A stretch of 29,993 bases of DNA from Bacteroidales bacterium UBA1219 (GTDB lineage: Bacteria; Bacteroidota; Bacteroidia; Bacteroidales; P3), in assembly GCA_002309295.1 (NCBI GenBank), contig DBXF01000007.1, forward strand, positions 215 to 30,207, in the 5' to 3' direction. The position numbers and the translations under genes were made by a program. Shown in pieces: positions 14,339-21,338 of the stretch. The first letter of the stretch is position 1; each line of letters opens with the position of its first letter. The notes under the pieces are model-generated. The model saw nothing but the letters and a program-made list of their open reading frames with translations. It ran no database searches and was not told the DNA's origin.

Positions 14339-16650
14339 TGAAAACGACAAGACTACATATCAGGACTTTGCTCGGCACGCTGTTGGTAATAACGGCGATG
14401 CTGTGGCCCTCGTGCGTCTTGTCGCAGAACGAGAGCGAGCTGGCAGGCGACGAGGCTTTCGAGCTGGGATGGTACAAAACCGCCCTTGCACATTACAAAA
14501 ACGCCATCACCATGAGCCAGCAGAACATCGACCTGCTGTACAAGATGGCCGAGTCGGCACGTATGGCCAACGACTACCCCGCCGCCATACGCTACTACCA
14601 GCGTGTGCGAAACTCTGGCAACGCCAACAAATACCCCGACACCGACTACCTGCTGGCAACCATGTACAAATGCAACGGTGCCCCAGATTCGGCACTTGTC
14701 TACTACAAAGCCTACGTGCAGTCGTTCCCGCACAACACCTATTTCGAACAACGTGCCCGACAGGAGGTTACGGCCTGCTCGCTGATAATCAACGACTCCA
14801 TCGACCATCTGCGGCGCAAATATCAGGTGTTCCACGAGGGCAAAGGCGTGAACACCGAAAACAGCGAGTCGGGAGCCATCAAAGTTGGCGACTCCATAGT
14901 GCTTTTCTCACGTCTCGATGAGATTTTTACCGCACCGTCGGAGAACTCGCTTTTCGAGACTTTCGTGCTGCAGCAGATATACCAGTCGAGGATTGGCAAA
15001 AACGGCCGCTACGCACAGAGCAAACTCAACACATGGGGACTGAACAGCAAGAAATCGCACAGCGGCAACGTGGCCTACGACGAGGTGAACCAATGCGTGT
15101 ACCTCACCTACGGCGACCCCAACTCCTTCTCCGAGATACTGAGCCAGATTTACGTGTCGTACTACCGTAACGGCAAATGGACGACGCCCAAGAAACTCGG
15201 CCGCAACATCAACCTGCCCAACTACACCTCCACACAGCCCGCCGTGGCGCACAAGGACGGCACCACGCTGTTGTTCTACGCCTCCAACCGTCCGGGAGGC
15301 AGCGGTGGCATGGACATCTGGTACTCCGTGGTGGACGGCGACAAATTCAGCCCGAGCGTGAACCTCGGCTCGCCCGTGAACACCGTGGGCGACGAGATAA
15401 CCCCCTTCTACTGCGATGCCACCGGCGAACTCTACTTCAGCTCCGACTACCACTACGGGTACGGCGGTTTCGACATCTTCTGTTCCGAAGGCTTCCGCGA
15501 CCAATGGACGAAACCCGAGAACCTCGGCGGCAAGATGAACTCGCCGGCCAACGACCTCTATTTCACCGTAAACACCAACGACACCCTTTCGGGATTCCTC
15601 ACCACCAACCGCAAAGGCTCCTATTTCATTGCCGACAACACCTGCTGCAACGACATCTACTCGTGGCAGCGCACTCCCGACACCATACCCGTGGAGAAAC
15701 CCAAACGGGACAGCATTGTGGTGAAAGTGGAACAGCAGAACGCCCGCTCGCTGCTGCCCGTAACCCTCTATTTCCACAACGACGAACCCGACCCGCGTTC
15801 GCAAAACGTCACCACGACGAAGACCTACTCCGACGTTTACACCAACTACAGAACCATGAAAACGGAGTACAAGAAATCGCACTCCGGCATCAAGAACAAC
15901 TCTGAGAAAGACAGCATTTTACAGGCCCTCGACATTTTCTTCGACAGCACCCTGCCCTACAGCTACGCCGACCTCGACAGCCTGATGCGCATCATCCGCA
16001 AGGACCTGCAAAACGGCCGACACATACGTCTGTTGGTTAAAGGCTACGCCAGTCCGCTGGCCACGGAGAAGTACAATTTCATCCTATCCAAACGTCGTAT
16101 CTCCAGTTTCCTGAACGAGATGCTTGCCTACGACAACGGCATCATTGCCAAATACATACAGAACCCCAACCTCGGCGGCAGCCTGCAGATAGAGGAGCTG
16201 GCGCTGGGCAGCAGCAAAGCCGGAAAGAACGTGAGCAGCGACGCCAAAAACCAGAGCAAGTCGGTGTACAGCCCCGAAGCCATTGCCGAACGCCGTATTG
16301 AGATTGTGGATTACCTTTACACCGACGAGGAGAACAAAAGCCGCCTGCAACTGTCGTCGGGCACGGTGAAACTCGGCACCATACCCCGCGACACTTCGAT
16401 GACAGTTTACGTATCGCTGCCCATAGTTGGCGGTAAAAAGATGATTGTGAACTACATGCACGTGGCCTCGTCGAATGCGAGAATAGTGCAGAACTCCGAG
16501 ACCACCGCCAACGGCTACCTCACTTTCCAACTGAAAATCAACACTTACGACATCAACTCCTCTGCCCCGCTATTCATTCCCCTCACCATACGCGTGAACA
16601 ACGAAAACTCCACCCAGACCATCTTCTTGGAATACCAAGTGAAACAGTGA
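14338..16650 (+). CDS. PorE-like TPR-PD40-OmpA envelope protein
   Basis: A 770-residue envelope protein. Layout: signal sequence (1-30, with a Cys at 26 but a poor lipobox, WPSC); TPR-like helices (33-155: GDEAFELGWYKTALAHYKNAI, PAAIRYYQRV, PDSALVYYKAYV); a propeller with PD40 signatures (FYASNRPGGSGGMDIWYS at 313-330, LYFSSDYHYGYGGFDIF at 365-381); an OmpA_C-like domain beginning LPVTLYFHNDEPDPRS (473-488) and including LLVKGYASPLATEKYNFILSKRRISSF (565-591); and a C-terminal beta-rich extension (670-770). This order matches PorE of the T9SS, which tethers the PorK/N/P complex to peptidoglycan, and related proteins encoded beside porP/sprF. It overlaps porP by one base, so the two are coupled. 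The last 100 residues look like an added Ig-like (possibly DUF1573-type) module. Confidence 0.85.
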   Translation: MKTTRLHIRTLLGTLLVITAMLWPSCVLSQNESELAGDEAFELGWYKTALAHYKNAITMSQQNIDLLYKMAESARMANDYPAAIRYYQRVRNSGNANKYPDTDYLLATMYKCNGAPDSALVYYKAYVQSFPHNTYFEQRARQEVTACSLIINDSIDHLRRKYQVFHEGKGVNTENSESGAIKVGDSIVLFSRLDEIFTAPSENSLFETFVLQQIYQSRIGKNGRYAQSKLNTWGLNSKKSHSGNVAYDEVNQCVYLTYGDPNSFSEILSQIYVSYYRNGKWTTPKKLGRNINLPNYTSTQPAVAHKDGTTLLFYASNRPGGSGGMDIWYSVVDGDKFSPSVNLGSPVNTVGDEITPFYCDATGELYFSSDYHYGYGGFDIFCSEGFRDQWTKPENLGGKMNSPANDLYFTVNTNDTLSGFLTTNRKGSYFIADNTCCNDIYSWQRTPDTIPVEKPKRDSIVVKVEQQNARSLLPVTLYFHNDEPDPRSQNVTTTKTYSDVYTNYRTMKTEYKKSHSGIKNNSEKDSILQALDIFFDSTLPYSYADLDSLMRIIRKDLQNGRHIRLLVKGYASPLATEKYNFILSKRRISSFLNEMLAYDNGIIAKYIQNPNLGGSLQIEELALGSSKAGKNVSSDAKNQSKSVYSPEAIAERRIEIVDYLYTDEENKSRLQLSSGTVKLGTIPRDTSMTVYVSLPIVGGKKMIVNYMHVASSNARIVQNSETTANGYLTFQLKINTYDINSSAPLFIPLTIRVNNENSTQTIFLEYQVKQ

Positions 16651-16654
16651 GTTT

Positions 16655-16773
16655 AATTCGGAATGCGGATTTCGGATTTCGGAAGTTATTGGTCTAATGT
16701 CAAAAGTCTGAAGTCAAAGGTCCAATGACTAGCGACGAGCGACAATTTCGTTCACTGATCACAGTTCACTGAT
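16655..16773. repeat. Long heptad-phased tandem array after the porE-like gene
   Basis: About 17 consecutive 7-bp units stay in phase while the motif drifts: ATTTCGG-like, then AAGTCAA-like, then GCGACRA, then CACTGAT-like. It begins 5 nt after the stop codon at 16648-16650. Confidence 0.7.
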
Positions 16774-16813
16774 TTTTAATAAGTTTGGAGTGGGGAGTTT
16801 GTAGTTTGTGCGC

Positions 16814-16867
16814 ACTTCGACAGGCTTAGTGACCGCAAAGCCTTCTCGGTGCCTGAGTTTGTCGAAG
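16814..16867. repeat. REP-like hairpin, second TTCGACAGGCTCA-family copy
   Basis: Outer arms 16814-16828 (CTTCGACAGGCTTAG) and 16853-16867 (CTGAGTTTGTCGAAG) pair with three G-U/mismatch positions. The inner ACCG/CGGT pairs. It has the same plan as 4853-4894, and a lone right half (GCCTGTCGAA) is at 569-578. Confidence 0.7.
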
Positions 16868-16902
16868 GCACTTCTTCACCACTTCACGCCTTAACTGCAT
16901 TT

Positions 16903-17739
16903 TCATTGTTTCTCCCACAGTTTTTGTATTTTCTTTATCATTTCCGGGTCTCCCGAACGTTGGGCCGCATTAAGGGATTCTTCGTCCAAATAAGTGTATT
17001 GAAGCAATAAATCCACCTGGCTTTCCCACGCCATGCCTTTCTCTATTGCTTCGTTTATGGCTCGTGTGCCTTTGGCAAAGTATTCTTTTGCCTGTCTGTC
17101 GGTAATGCCCGCTCTCTCTGCATCTAAACTAAACGGGTATGGATGGCCAAGCATATCGGGTTTGGCACCTGCCTTTAAGAAAGCTCTCAAAAGCCTATTT
17201 TCATCCTCCACGGAACTTTTCCAAAACTCATCTTTCTCCGACGCATCCACTAGAGGCTTACCATTTTCCGAGCTTCCAAGCCTCGATTGCCACAAACTTT
17301 CCACATCATCACTTTTCGTTCTGGTAACTATATACCAAACATATGGCCGTTTATTGACATCCGCGCCATGCAACAAAAGCAAGTCGAACATCCTTATATC
17401 CGGTGTTGGTGAAGGAATAGTATCTTCCGCCTTTAATCTCGCAAATACATCGTAACGAGAATCAGCCAAAATCATCAAGGGATTGGAATCGATCCATCCA
17501 AATCGTCCTTCGCAGGAATCCGGATCCACACCACTCTCAAGTATAACAGTAGCACACTCACAATCAAGCCGATCCACCGAACGATTTAGACACCATAGTT
17601 TTTCATCATCAGTCAATTTTTCAACATCTTCCGAACTATATGGCATTGTAAACTCTTTAACCTCAAATTGGCATGACTGAAAAAGGACAATCAATATAAA
17701 GCCCCCATAAAAAAATAGTATTTCCCTTATGTATTTCAT
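16903..17739 (-). CDS. Ankyrin-like putative lipoprotein
   Basis: A 278-residue protein from the chosen start. Residues 1-22 are hydrophobic and end in FQSC, which looks like a Bacteroidota-type lipobox, so it is probably a lipoprotein. The body has ankyrin-like helices: MFDLLLLHGADVNKRP, LLRAFLKAGAKPDMLGHP and AATVILESG-type segments (CATVILESGVDPDSCEG), with a C-terminal LNAAQRSGDPEMIKKIQKLWEKQ. Three in-frame ATGs exist (17763, 17745, 17739); the last gives the most typical lipoprotein signal. Its base composition is visibly richer in A+T than the genes on either side, hinting at a different origin. It stands alone. The function is unknown; ankyrin repeats normally mediate protein contacts. 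Confidence 0.75.
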   Translation of the reverse strand: MKYIREILFFYGGFILIVLFQSCQFEVKEFTMPYSSEDVEKLTDDEKLWCLNRSVDRLDCECATVILESGVDPDSCEGRFGWIDSNPLMILADSRYDVFARLKAEDTIPSPTPDIRMFDLLLLHGADVNKRPYVWYIVTRTKSDDVESLWQSRLGSSENGKPLVDASEKDEFWKSSVEDENRLLRAFLKAGAKPDMLGHPYPFSLDAERAGITDRQAKEYFAKGTRAINEAIEKGMAWESQVDLLLQYTYLDEESLNAAQRSGDPEMIKKIQKLWEKQ

Positions 17740-17767
17740 CAACATGCAATTTCCATTTTTCATCTTT

Positions 17768-17788
17768 CGGACGCACGCGGTGCGTTCC
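17768..17788. repeat. Palindrome, GGAACGCA...TGCGTCCG family
   Basis: A 21-nt imperfect palindrome with arms CGGACGCAC and GTGCGTTCC. An inverted relative lies at 28126-28146. It sits just upstream of the ankyrin-like lipoprotein gene and beside a second hairpin (GGGCGAA/TTCGCCC, about 17797-17816). Confidence 0.65.
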
Positions 17789-17834
17789 TACAATCTGGGC
17801 GAAATATTTTTCGCCCCTACATATTGAACGGCAC

Positions 17835-17878
17835 AAAAAAAAAATCCTACACGCATAGTTGTGGCAACCATACGTGCA
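17835..17878 (-). terminator. Terminator of the yceD-rpmF operon
   Basis: On the minus strand a 14-bp stem (17878-17865 with 17861-17848), where every non-Watson-Crick position is a G-U pair, encloses a 3-nt loop and leads to a run of ten T. It lies 47 nt after the rpmF stop. Confidence 0.85.
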
Positions 17879-17924
17879 GATATTTTTCTTGACTTACCGT
17901 AAAACTCTTGTCAGCTGTTCTGGC

Positions 17925-18113
17925 TTAAGCGTTCTCCACGCCTTTTTCGATAGCCAGTTTACCTCTGTAGTAGCCGCATTCGGGGCATACATGGTGGTAC
18001 ATAACGGCTGCGCCGCAGTTGCTGCAGGTCGAGAGTTGAGCGGGTTCCACTTTGTCGTGAGTTCTTCTCTTTGCTGTTCTGGTTTGTGAAAACCTGTGTT
18101 TTGGATGTGGCAT
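17925..18113 (-). CDS. rpmF: 50S ribosomal protein L32
   Basis: A 62-residue large-subunit protein. The start MPHPKHRFSQTRTAKRRTHDK is the standard L32 opening (basic, RRTH). Two CxxC pairs, CSNC (30-33) and CPEC (43-46), form a zinc ribbon, so this is the zinc-binding C+ form. It follows yceD by 31 nt on the same strand, the conserved yceD-rpmF arrangement. Confidence 0.96.
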   Translation of the reverse strand: MPHPKHRFSQTRTAKRRTHDKVEPAQLSTCSNCGAAVMYHHVCPECGYYRGKLAIEKGVENA

Positions 18114-18144
18114 AACTTATTATTTTTTTGCTTTATATACTACT

Positions 18145-18681
18145 TTATTTTAAATCTTTCAGTTTCTCCCAGATGGGATTCACCTCCTCCTGCGGGGCGG
18201 GGTTTTCCTCGTCCACTGCCACGGATTGCAGCAGGTCGAGCATCTGCCTGTCGCAGGTTGGGTTGCCGTTTTCGTCGTCGGGATGCACGTGGCGCATGGG
18301 CACCGCTATGGCAACGCACTCGTAGAGGAACTGCGAGAGGTCTATCCTGCTCTCCCCTTCGGGAAGTATCACAAGGTTGTCGTCGTCGCTCTCACGCGCT
18401 TCATCGCCGAACTCCACATAAAGGGTGTCCTGTCCCGAAATCGGCATTTCCAGAGGTTTCAAACATCTGTCGCAAAACGTGCTCAGTGTGCCCGAAAATT
18501 CGGCCTCGAATTTCATCAGCCGCTCTTTTTTTTCGAGTTTCACCTTGAAAACGGCCTTGCATTTCTGCAAATTTTCGTTCCCATAGGCCGAAAAAAAATC
18601 GTCGTCAAGCTCGAAATCGAAATCATAACTACCTGATTTCAAACCACTAAAACTGACTATCAAATCTTTTTTCGTTTCCAC
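18145..18681 (-). CDS. yceD: YceD/DUF177 family protein
   Basis: A YceD-family protein of about 178 residues, linked to 23S rRNA metabolism in bacteria and plants and nearly always upstream of rpmF. The diagnostic core is present: FSGTLSTFCDRCLKPLEMPISG, then DLSQFLYECVAIAVPMRHVHPDDENGNPTCDRQM near the C-terminus. There is no ATG near the N-terminus. The frame is open to a TTG at 18705, but that codon lies inside the promoter -7 box. The GTG at 18681 gives the N-terminus METKKDLIVSFSGLKSG, where the family normally begins, with a short leader, and is preferred. It is cotranscribed with rpmF. Confidence 0.9.
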   Translation of the reverse strand: METKKDLIVSFSGLKSGSYDFDFELDDDFFSAYGNENLQKCKAVFKVKLEKKERLMKFEAEFSGTLSTFCDRCLKPLEMPISGQDTLYVEFGDEARESDDDNLVILPEGESRIDLSQFLYECVAIAVPMRHVHPDDENGNPTCDRQMLDLLQSVAVDEENPAPQEEVNPIWEKLKDLK

Positions 18682-18702
18682 TTGTCCGTTTTTTTGAGTT
18701 TG

Positions 18703-18734
18703 CAAAATTACGATTTTTTTGGCAATTGTGCAAA
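18703..18734 (-). promoter_or_regulatory. Promoter of yceD-rpmF
   Basis: On the minus strand TTTG (18734-18731), a 20-nt spacer and TAATTTTG (18710-18703) fit the consensus. Transcription would begin around 18697, which rules out the TTG at 18705 as a start codon. Confidence 0.7.
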
Positions 18735-18790
18735 TTATTTTTCAAAATATTTTTTCCTGCTGTTGTATTATGGGGTGCATCGTTTTCATA

Positions 18791-18834
18791 CGGGGGCGTT
18801 AGCCCCCGCCTATGAGATATCGCCCTTTCAGGGC
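18791..18834. repeat. Double-hairpin palindromic element
   Basis: Hairpin CGGGGGC/GCCCCCG (18791-18808) and hairpin GCCCT/AGGGC (18822-18834), joined through GCCTATGAGATATC (18808-18821). The joining sequence and layout recur at 27948-27993. Confidence 0.65.
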
Positions 18835-18839
18835 ATTTA

Positions 18840-18867
18840 CTGACTACTGAATACTGACCACTGACTA
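18840..18867. repeat. Heptad array abutting the rimO stop
   Basis: Four in-phase units of type CTGACTA. The rimO stop codon (18868-18870) follows with no gap. Confidence 0.65.
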
Positions 18868-20172
18868 CTATTTATCAATTAGTTCCGAATTTGCTTCCCC
18901 TTCGAGGTCGTAGTCAAAGGCGTCACAAATCAGAGTGCTGTAGAAACAGCCTTTTTTCAGAGGGAAACGGCTGGTGACAAGCACTTCGTTGTCCACTTCG
19001 GGTGAGTCGAATTCGGTGCGTCCCACCCAGAACTCGCCCTCTCGGCGGTCGATAAGCACGGGGATTTCAGTGTCGATAAGCTCGTCATTTTTCTCCTGCG
19101 CTATGCCTTCCTGCAAAAGCATTATCTCCGACTGCCGACGCTCTTTCTCTTCGGCCGGCACATCGTCGGGCAGAGCGGCCGAAGCGGTGCCCTCCTCCGC
19201 CGAATACTGGAACACGCCGAGACGGTCGAAACGCTGTGTTTTCACAAAGTCGTATAGTTTCTGGTACTGCTCAAGCGTCTCGCCCGGATAGCCCACCATC
19301 AGCGAGGTGCGCAGACGTATGCCTGGCACCCGTTTGCGTATGGTGTCGAGCAGTTTAAGGGTGCCTCGCTCGTCGATACCGCGGTGCATGGATTTAAGTA
19401 ATTTGGTATCAATATGTTGCAAGGGAATGTCGAGATATTTGCAGATATTGTCGTATTTAGCCATCACATCGAGCACATCGAGGGGGAAGGTGGTGGGATA
19501 GGCGTAGTGCAGACGTATCCACGTGGCTCCGGAATGCAGGGCGAGCTGTTCCAAAAGGTCGGCCAGTGCCTGTCGGCCGTAAAGGTCGATACCGTAATAT
19601 GTAGTGTCTTGAGCAATGACTATCAGCTCTTTGGCTCCGTCGCGCACAAGCTGCTGCGCTTCGGCGAGCAACGCCTCTATGGGTCGGGAGACGAACTTGC
19701 CGCGTATCAGCGGGATGGCGCAGTAGGAGCAGCGGCGGTCGCAGCCTTCGGCAATTTTCAGAAAGGCGTAGTGCTTGGGGGTGCTCACGGCACGTTCCTC
19801 CTCGAACACCGAGGTGGCGGCTGCAGTGATGTCGGAAATCATCTTATCCCACTCGTGAACGCCGTAGATGGCGTCGATTTCTGGGATTTCGGCTTTCAGC
19901 TCGTCGCGGTAACGCTGTGCCAGACAACCACATACAATGAGTCTCATCGGCTTTCGGGCATGACGTTTGCGCCGTGCCTGATTCAGAATCTCGTTCACCG
20001 ATTCCTCCTTGGCGTCGCCGATAAAGCCGCAGGTGTTCACAATCACCACATCGGCGCGGGTGTTTTTGTCGAAAACCACCTCGAGACCGCATTTTTTCAG
20101 ATGTCCCGCCACATTCTCGGAATCCACGGTATTTTTGGAACATCCGAGGGTTATAATATTTACCTTTGTCAT
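18868..20172 (-). CDS. rimO: Ribosomal protein S12 methylthiotransferase RimO
   Basis: A 434-residue radical-SAM enzyme that adds a methylthio group to the conserved aspartate of ribosomal protein S12. The N-terminal UPF0004 domain has cysteines C11 (TLGCSKN), C48 (VNTCGF) and C83 (CGCLAQRY) for the auxiliary 4Fe-4S cluster. The radical-SAM motif CDRRCSYC (144-151) binds the second cluster and SAM. The C-terminal TRAM region follows (IPVLIDRREGEFWVGRTEFDSPEVDNEVLV). The VGYPGET motif and YSAEEGT segment are typical of RimO rather than MiaB. The ATG at 20172 starts exactly at the conserved MTKVNIITLGCSKN; the open frame upstream would overlap ftsY. It lies 4 nt after ftsY, so it is cotranscribed. 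Confidence 0.95.
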   Translation of the reverse strand: MTKVNIITLGCSKNTVDSENVAGHLKKCGLEVVFDKNTRADVVIVNTCGFIGDAKEESVNEILNQARRKRHARKPMRLIVCGCLAQRYRDELKAEIPEIDAIYGVHEWDKMISDITAAATSVFEEERAVSTPKHYAFLKIAEGCDRRCSYCAIPLIRGKFVSRPIEALLAEAQQLVRDGAKELIVIAQDTTYYGIDLYGRQALADLLEQLALHSGATWIRLHYAYPTTFPLDVLDVMAKYDNICKYLDIPLQHIDTKLLKSMHRGIDERGTLKLLDTIRKRVPGIRLRTSLMVGYPGETLEQYQKLYDFVKTQRFDRLGVFQYSAEEGTASAALPDDVPAEEKERRQSEIMLLQEGIAQEKNDELIDTEIPVLIDRREGEFWVGRTEFDSPEVDNEVLVTSRFPLKKGCFYSTLICDAFDYDLEGEANSELIDK

Positions 20173-20176
20173 TTTG

Positions 20177-21127
20177 CTATTCGAAAAGGCTGTCCACAAA
20201 GGCTTTGGCGTTGAAAATCTGGAGGTCTTCCATTTTTTCGCCAAGGCCAATATATCTCACTGGAATTTTGAACTGGTCGGAGATGCCGATGATTACGCCG
20301 CCTTTGGCAGTGCCGTCCAACTTAGTGAGTGCCAGCGCGTTGACTTGCGTAGCTTCGGTAAACTGCTTGGCCTGCTCGATGGCGTTCTGGCCAGTGGAGG
20401 CGTCGAGGACCAAAAGCACCTCGTGCGGGGCGTCGGGGATCACTTTCTGCATCACCTTGCGAATTTTGGAGAGCTCGTTCATCAGTCCCACCTTGTTGTG
20501 CAGACGTCCAGCGGTGTCGATAAGCACCACGTCGATATTTTTTGCCACTGCCGACTGCAGTGTGTCGAAAGCCACGGAAGCGGGGTCGGCGTTCATGCCT
20601 TGCGAGACGATGGGCACCCCCACCCTCTCCGACCAGATGGTGAGCTGGTCTACGGCGGCGGCGCGGAAAGTGTCGGAAGCGCCGAGCATAACGCTTTTGC
20701 CCGCCTGTTTGAACTGGTGCGCCAGTTTGCCGATGGTGGTGGTCTTGCCAACGCCGTTAACACCCACAACCATAATCACATACGGCTTATGCGGAGTTTC
20801 AAAGGAGAAGTCGTCGCGCTCCTCGGCCACATTTTCGGTCATCAGCGACGAAATTTCTTCGCGCAGGATGGTATTGAGTTCGTCGGTGCCGAGGTATTTG
20901 TCGCGCTGGATACGTGCCTGCAACCGGTCGATGATTTTTACGGTGGTTTCCCAGCCCACATCGGCGGAAATCAGTATCTCCTCGAGGTTGTCGAGCACAT
21001 CGTCGTCGACGCGCGACTTGCCCAAAACGGCTTTGGAAAGTTTGGAAAACAGGCTCTCCTTGGTCTTCGACAGACCTTTGTCGAGCGTCTCTTTCTTCTC
21101 TTTGGTGAAAAATGAAAAAAATCCCAT
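20177..21127 (-). CDS. ftsY: Signal recognition particle receptor FtsY
   Basis: A 316-residue SRP receptor GTPase that docks ribosome-SRP complexes at the inner membrane. It has the short Bacteroidota-type N-terminus without the long acidic A-domain of E. coli, then the NG domain: P-loop GVNGVGKTTT (122-131), DTFRAAAVDQL (152-162), DTAGRLHNK (204-212), TKLDGTAKGG (268-277) and the closing GLGEKMEDLQIFNAKAFVDSLF. The ATG at 21127 gives the amphipathic MGFFSFFTKEKKE start, and the -7 box is 26 nt upstream. The longer open frame (to 21232) would read through that promoter and is rejected. It is followed by rimO 4 nt later. Confidence 0.95.
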   Translation of the reverse strand: MGFFSFFTKEKKETLDKGLSKTKESLFSKLSKAVLGKSRVDDDVLDNLEEILISADVGWETTVKIIDRLQARIQRDKYLGTDELNTILREEISSLMTENVAEERDDFSFETPHKPYVIMVVGVNGVGKTTTIGKLAHQFKQAGKSVMLGASDTFRAAAVDQLTIWSERVGVPIVSQGMNADPASVAFDTLQSAVAKNIDVVLIDTAGRLHNKVGLMNELSKIRKVMQKVIPDAPHEVLLVLDASTGQNAIEQAKQFTEATQVNALALTKLDGTAKGGVIIGISDQFKIPVRYIGLGEKMEDLQIFNAKAFVDSLFE

Positions 21128-21152
21128 GGCATTCTCCTTTAAAAAGTTGGTG

Positions 21153-21160
21153 CAAAGATA
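21153..21160 (-). promoter_or_regulatory. Putative -7 box of ftsY-rimO
   Basis: The minus strand reads TATCTTTG followed by C, 26 nt upstream of the ftsY ATG. No clear TTTG is found at the -33 distance. Confidence 0.6.
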
Positions 21161-21179
21161 CGATTTTTTTTTCATTTTT

Positions 21180-21207
21180 GTGAACTGTGATTGGTGATTA
21201 GTGATTA
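21180..21207. repeat. Heptad array between ftsY and porZ
   Basis: Four in-phase units, GTGAACT then GTGATTR. It includes the 22 nt identical to 483-504, about 20 kb away. Confidence 0.7.
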
Positions 21208-21257
21208 GATATTTGCCTAACGGCAAAGTCAATATTACAAATTATTAATTATCAAAT

Positions 21258-21285
21258 AGTTCCGAGTTCCGAGTTCCGAGTTCCG
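21258..21285. repeat. Heptad array, AGTTCCG x4
   Basis: Four perfect tandem copies of AGTTCCG, about 50 nt before the porZ start. The same unit type occurs at 9857-9912. Confidence 0.8.
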
Positions 21286-21338
21286 AAATAAATCAAAGTT
21301 TCAATACTAAAACGCGTTTTTTTTAGTTATTTAATATT

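Noticed and set aside
14908..15882. A 324-codon open frame on the minus strand
   Set aside because: It lies fully antisense to the porE-like gene, whose plus-strand product has clear TPR, PD40 and OmpA motifs. The minus-strand product is Val/Gly-rich with no recognisable domain, a typical shadow.
18096..18548. Arg-rich plus-strand frame opposite yceD and rpmF
   Set aside because: Both minus-strand genes are certain; the product is low-complexity and starts within the rpmF start region.
19414..21197. Long plus-strand frames opposite rimO and ftsY
   Set aside because: rimO and ftsY have complete diagnostic motifs on the minus strand; the plus-strand frames show no family features.
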